Source of the DNA: JAYQUR01 sp038133505 | GTDB lineage: Bacteria; Pseudomonadota; Alphaproteobacteria; MPNO01; UBA830 | NCBI GenBank assembly: GCA_038133505.1 | Contig: JAYPTI010000169.1 | Coordinates: forward strand, 1 to 6,165 | Direction of reading: 5' to 3' | DNA: 6,165 bases | Shown: in pieces, positions 4,496 through 6,165 of the stretch | How the letters are laid out: each line of letters opens with the position of its first letter | Numbering within the stretch: position 1 is the stretch's first letter | Translations under genes and position numbers: made by a program | The notes under the pieces: generated by a model | Database searches by the model: none | Told to the model about the DNA's origin: nothing | What the model saw: only the letters and a program-made list of their open reading frames with translations

Positions 4496-5468
4496 TCCGG
4501 CCGGCGCGCCGGCGGATGTCGTCAGCGATCGCCTCGGCGGAGACGGCATCGATGTCGCCGCGGGCGACCATCGCCTCACGGAGCCTGCCGAGCGGATCGC
4601 GCCCGATGCTCTCTGACGCGCACGTAGCCTGCAGATAGGCGGGACCCCGTCCGCACCGAACCGTATGGATCAATTCCCCCGCAGCCTCGGACGCGGCGAT
4701 CACGTCGTCGCCGTCGATATGCGCCATTTCGAAACCGTTTTCCGTCATCAGCCGGCCGACGGCGCTCGCCGAAATTCGGGGCAGGGCGTCGCCGGTTTCC
4801 GTCGTTTCGCGGGTGCCGACGAACAGGACCGGCAGTTCGTGGAGCGCGGCGAGCGCGACCGCGTCCGACAATCCGAACGGCAGCTTGTCTGCATAGCCCG
4901 CAATCGCAACGACGACGTCCGGCGCAGTCAACATGCGGGCTGCCATGGCCGCTTCGATGGCGGCCGAGGGGCCGGCCTCGACGACGGGCGGCACGGCGGC
5001 GCGCGGCGCGTCTGTGTCGAAAAAGGCGGGCTGCCAGGCCCGCGCCGTCGCAGAGGTGACGACCTTGTCGTTCTCGCCCAGCCATTGGGCAATCGCGGCG
5101 CTGACGGTATCGGACATGTGGGCCGCGTTCGAAAGGGAGGCGCCGGCGGCACGATCGTTCGCGACCCGTTGGCGGATCAGCGTCGCCAACAGGCGATGCG
5201 TCTCGCGCTCGGACCAGACCGAAAGGGCGAGCGGTGCGGCCGGATCGTAGGGCGGGCGGGGCGGCGTCTCGTCCGCCATGGCGGCAGCGGAAGCGGGAAT
5301 GTCGTCGATGGGCCGCTCGATCCGCCGGATCGCCTGGAAGACGTCGACGATTTCTCCGTCGATCGTCGGTCGGGAGACAGGCCGTCCGGAGCGAAGCGCG
5401 ACGGGATCCGGCTCGAAGGGCTGCGTCCCAGCGCCGGCGCGCCCAACCGCTTGTCGTCGGACTGACAT
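4485..5468 (-). CDS. E1-alpha-like (thiamine-diphosphate fold) protein with lost cofactor motif
   Basis: From about residue 86 on, this 327-residue protein reads like the alpha subunit of pyruvate/acetoin-type dehydrogenases: THRLLATLIRQR (90-101), an AIAQWLGENDKVV segment (125-137), ALAALHELPVLFV (205-217), HIDGDDVIAASEAA (250-263), GRGPAYLQATC (273-283). But the ThDP/Mg motif, normally GDGA...N followed by NN, aligns with GYAD (191-194), Leu196 and Arg220-Glu221, and the usual GxHG active-site loop is absent. It therefore probably cannot bind ThDP-Mg in the standard way. Residues 1-80 are a Pro/Ala/Arg-rich extension of no recognised family. The ATG at 5468-5466 is chosen for its strong GGGAGG leader; Met64 has none. 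It follows the glycosyltransferase by 15 bases, so the two are probably cotranscribed. No E1-beta partner follows. The homology is judged by eye; a glycan-linked function is inferred from context. Confidence 0.65.
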   Translation of the reverse strand: MSVRRQAVGRAGAGTQPFEPDPVALRSGRPVSRPTIDGEIVDVFQAIRRIERPIDDIPASAAAMADETPPRPPYDPAAPLALSVWSERETHRLLATLIRQRVANDRAAGASLSNAAHMSDTVSAAIAQWLGENDKVVTSATARAWQPAFFDTDAPRAAVPPVVEAGPSAAIEAAMAARMLTAPDVVVAIAGYADKLPFGLSDAVALAALHELPVLFVGTRETTETGDALPRISASAVGRLMTENGFEMAHIDGDDVIAASEAAGELIHTVRCGRGPAYLQATCASESIGRDPLGRLREAMVARGDIDAVSAEAIADDIRRRAGRIGR

Positions 5469-5483
5469 TCCCCCTCCCGTCCC

Positions 5484-6165
5484 CTAATGCGCCGTCGCGC
5501 CGATTTCCTCGGTCGGCGCCGACGCTACCGCGGGCCCCGCAACGGAATCGAGCGCTTGTTCGAGCGCGGCGATGTGCCCTTCGATAGAGTGGTTCTTGCG
5601 CACGGCGGCCGCTGCCGCCGCGCCGAAGTCGGCGCGCACCGCGCGATCGGCCGACATGCGGTACATGGCGTCGGACAGCAGGACCGAATCGTTAGCCGGG
5701 ACCAGCATGCCGTATTCGCCCTGTCCGAGAAGTTCGGGCGCGCCGCCGGCAACCGTCGAGATAACGGGCTTGCCCAGCGCCATCGCCGCGACCACAGGGT
5801 ATGAATGGCCGCCTTCGAACGCCGGCTGAACGAAGATGTCGGTATCCTCGATCAGCGCGACCGGATTTTCCTGCCAGCGGTGGAACGCGACGCGCGCGCC
5901 GAGACGTTGCCAGTCGACGACGTTCCGCAATTCCTGGATGTAGTCCGCGTCGTCCGAGTCGCCGATGATCGACAACCGGATGTCGGAGACATGGTGGATG
6001 GTCCGTTCGAAGGCGTCGATCAGCACGTGAATGCCGTTGGCCGGCAGCAGCGAGCTGCAGCAGGAGAACGTCAGATGTTCGCATTCGTCTTCGGCGTCGC
6101 GTCCCTCGGGCCGCGCGGCCACGGCTGCTTCGGCGTCCGACAGGTCGTATCCGATTGGAAGCCGG
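5484..6165 (-). CDS. Glycosyltransferase, GT4-like (GT-B fold), C-terminal part
   Basis: The frame is open to the right edge, so the N-terminal domain lies outside; 226 residues are visible. Residue numbers here count from the first visible codon. LPIGYDL (2-8) matches the inter-domain IPNGVD-type segment of GT4 enzymes; SSLLPANGIHVLIDAF (37-52) is the start of the nucleotide-sugar domain; FVQPAFEGGHSYPVVAAMALGKPVIST (111-137) with AGGAPELLGQGEYGMLVP (139-156) is the donor-binding core. The protein should transfer a sugar from a nucleotide donor at the cytoplasmic face of the membrane. Several usual donor-site residues differ: the Arg and Lys of the GRL...KG motif are Ser38 and Asn43, and the second Glu of E-x7-E is Ala126, next to a one-residue insertion. 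Activity may be altered, though GT4 subfamilies vary. The tail after about 205 is Ala/Pro-rich. It leads the tight pair with the E1-alpha-like gene. Confidence 0.85.
   Translation of the reverse strand, partial: RLPIGYDLSDAEAAVAARPEGRDAEDECEHLTFSCCSSLLPANGIHVLIDAFERTIHHVSDIRLSIIGDSDDADYIQELRNVVDWQRLGARVAFHRWQENPVALIEDTDIFVQPAFEGGHSYPVVAAMALGKPVISTVAGGAPELLGQGEYGMLVPANDSVLLSDAMYRMSADRAVRADFGAAAAAAVRKNHSIEGHIAALEQALDSVAGPAVASAPTEEIGATAH

Noticed and set aside
4501..4512. CCGGCGCGCCGG palindrome at the end of the E1-alpha-like gene
   Set aside because: It encodes the final Arg/Ala-rich residues and such GC palindromes are expected by chance in this composition.
4665..5465. Plus-strand open frame of 266 codons opposite the E1-alpha-like gene
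   Set aside because: Gly/Arg-rich with no motif; the minus strand shows E1-alpha-like blocks and a strong ribosome site.

Overview
The window looks like chromosomal DNA of a high-GC alphaproteobacterium. Third codon positions are strongly GC-biased, and a two-base-tested 120-base stretch at 1021-1140 is about 69% GC. The protein families (TAXI-type TRAP binding protein, type I extradiol dioxygenase, WbpL/WecA-like transferase) fit that group, and one AT-rich intergenic region carries a CtrA-like half-site. No RNA gene, CRISPR array or insertion sequence is visible. The only compositional island is the first ~200 coding bases of the gene at 523-1428.

Left block (1-2317, all minus strand). In transcription order: a type I extradiol (VOC-fold) dioxygenase with all catalytic residues intact; a fusion of an XRE helix-turn-helix to a class II aldolase/adducin domain; and the N-terminal part of a TAXI-family TRAP solute-binding protein running off the left edge. 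This resembles a small uptake-and-cleavage module for an aromatic or catecholic compound. The fusion protein is the most unusual item. Its DNA-binding part is AT-rich (98 of 210 bases G/C at 1231-1440). Its aldolase part lacks the Glu and all three metal-binding His of the family. A good Shine-Dalgarno sits directly before Met68, so a separate aldolase-domain product may also be made. A pair of matching promoter-like elements lies upstream of the dioxygenase and of the TAXI gene.

Middle (2318-3413). A minus-strand gene encodes an unrecognised acidic protein: coiled coil, disordered linker, short coiled coil. It is divergent from the next gene, and the 172-base AT-rich gap between them holds an exact DnaA 9-mer box and a CtrA-like TTAACCAT motif.

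Right block (3414-6165). A plus-strand polyprenyl-phosphate sugar-1-phosphate transferase (MraY/WecA/WbpL family) converges on a minus-strand pair: a glycosyltransferase (GT4-like, partial at the right edge), then, 15 bases later, a protein with the fold of a thiamine-diphosphate E1-alpha subunit but without the ThDP/Mg motif. This is probably part of a surface polysaccharide locus. Three of the proteins (aldolase-like, E1-alpha-like, GT4-like) lack family-defining active-site residues to differing degrees. I give these as separate observations and do not claim they form one system.
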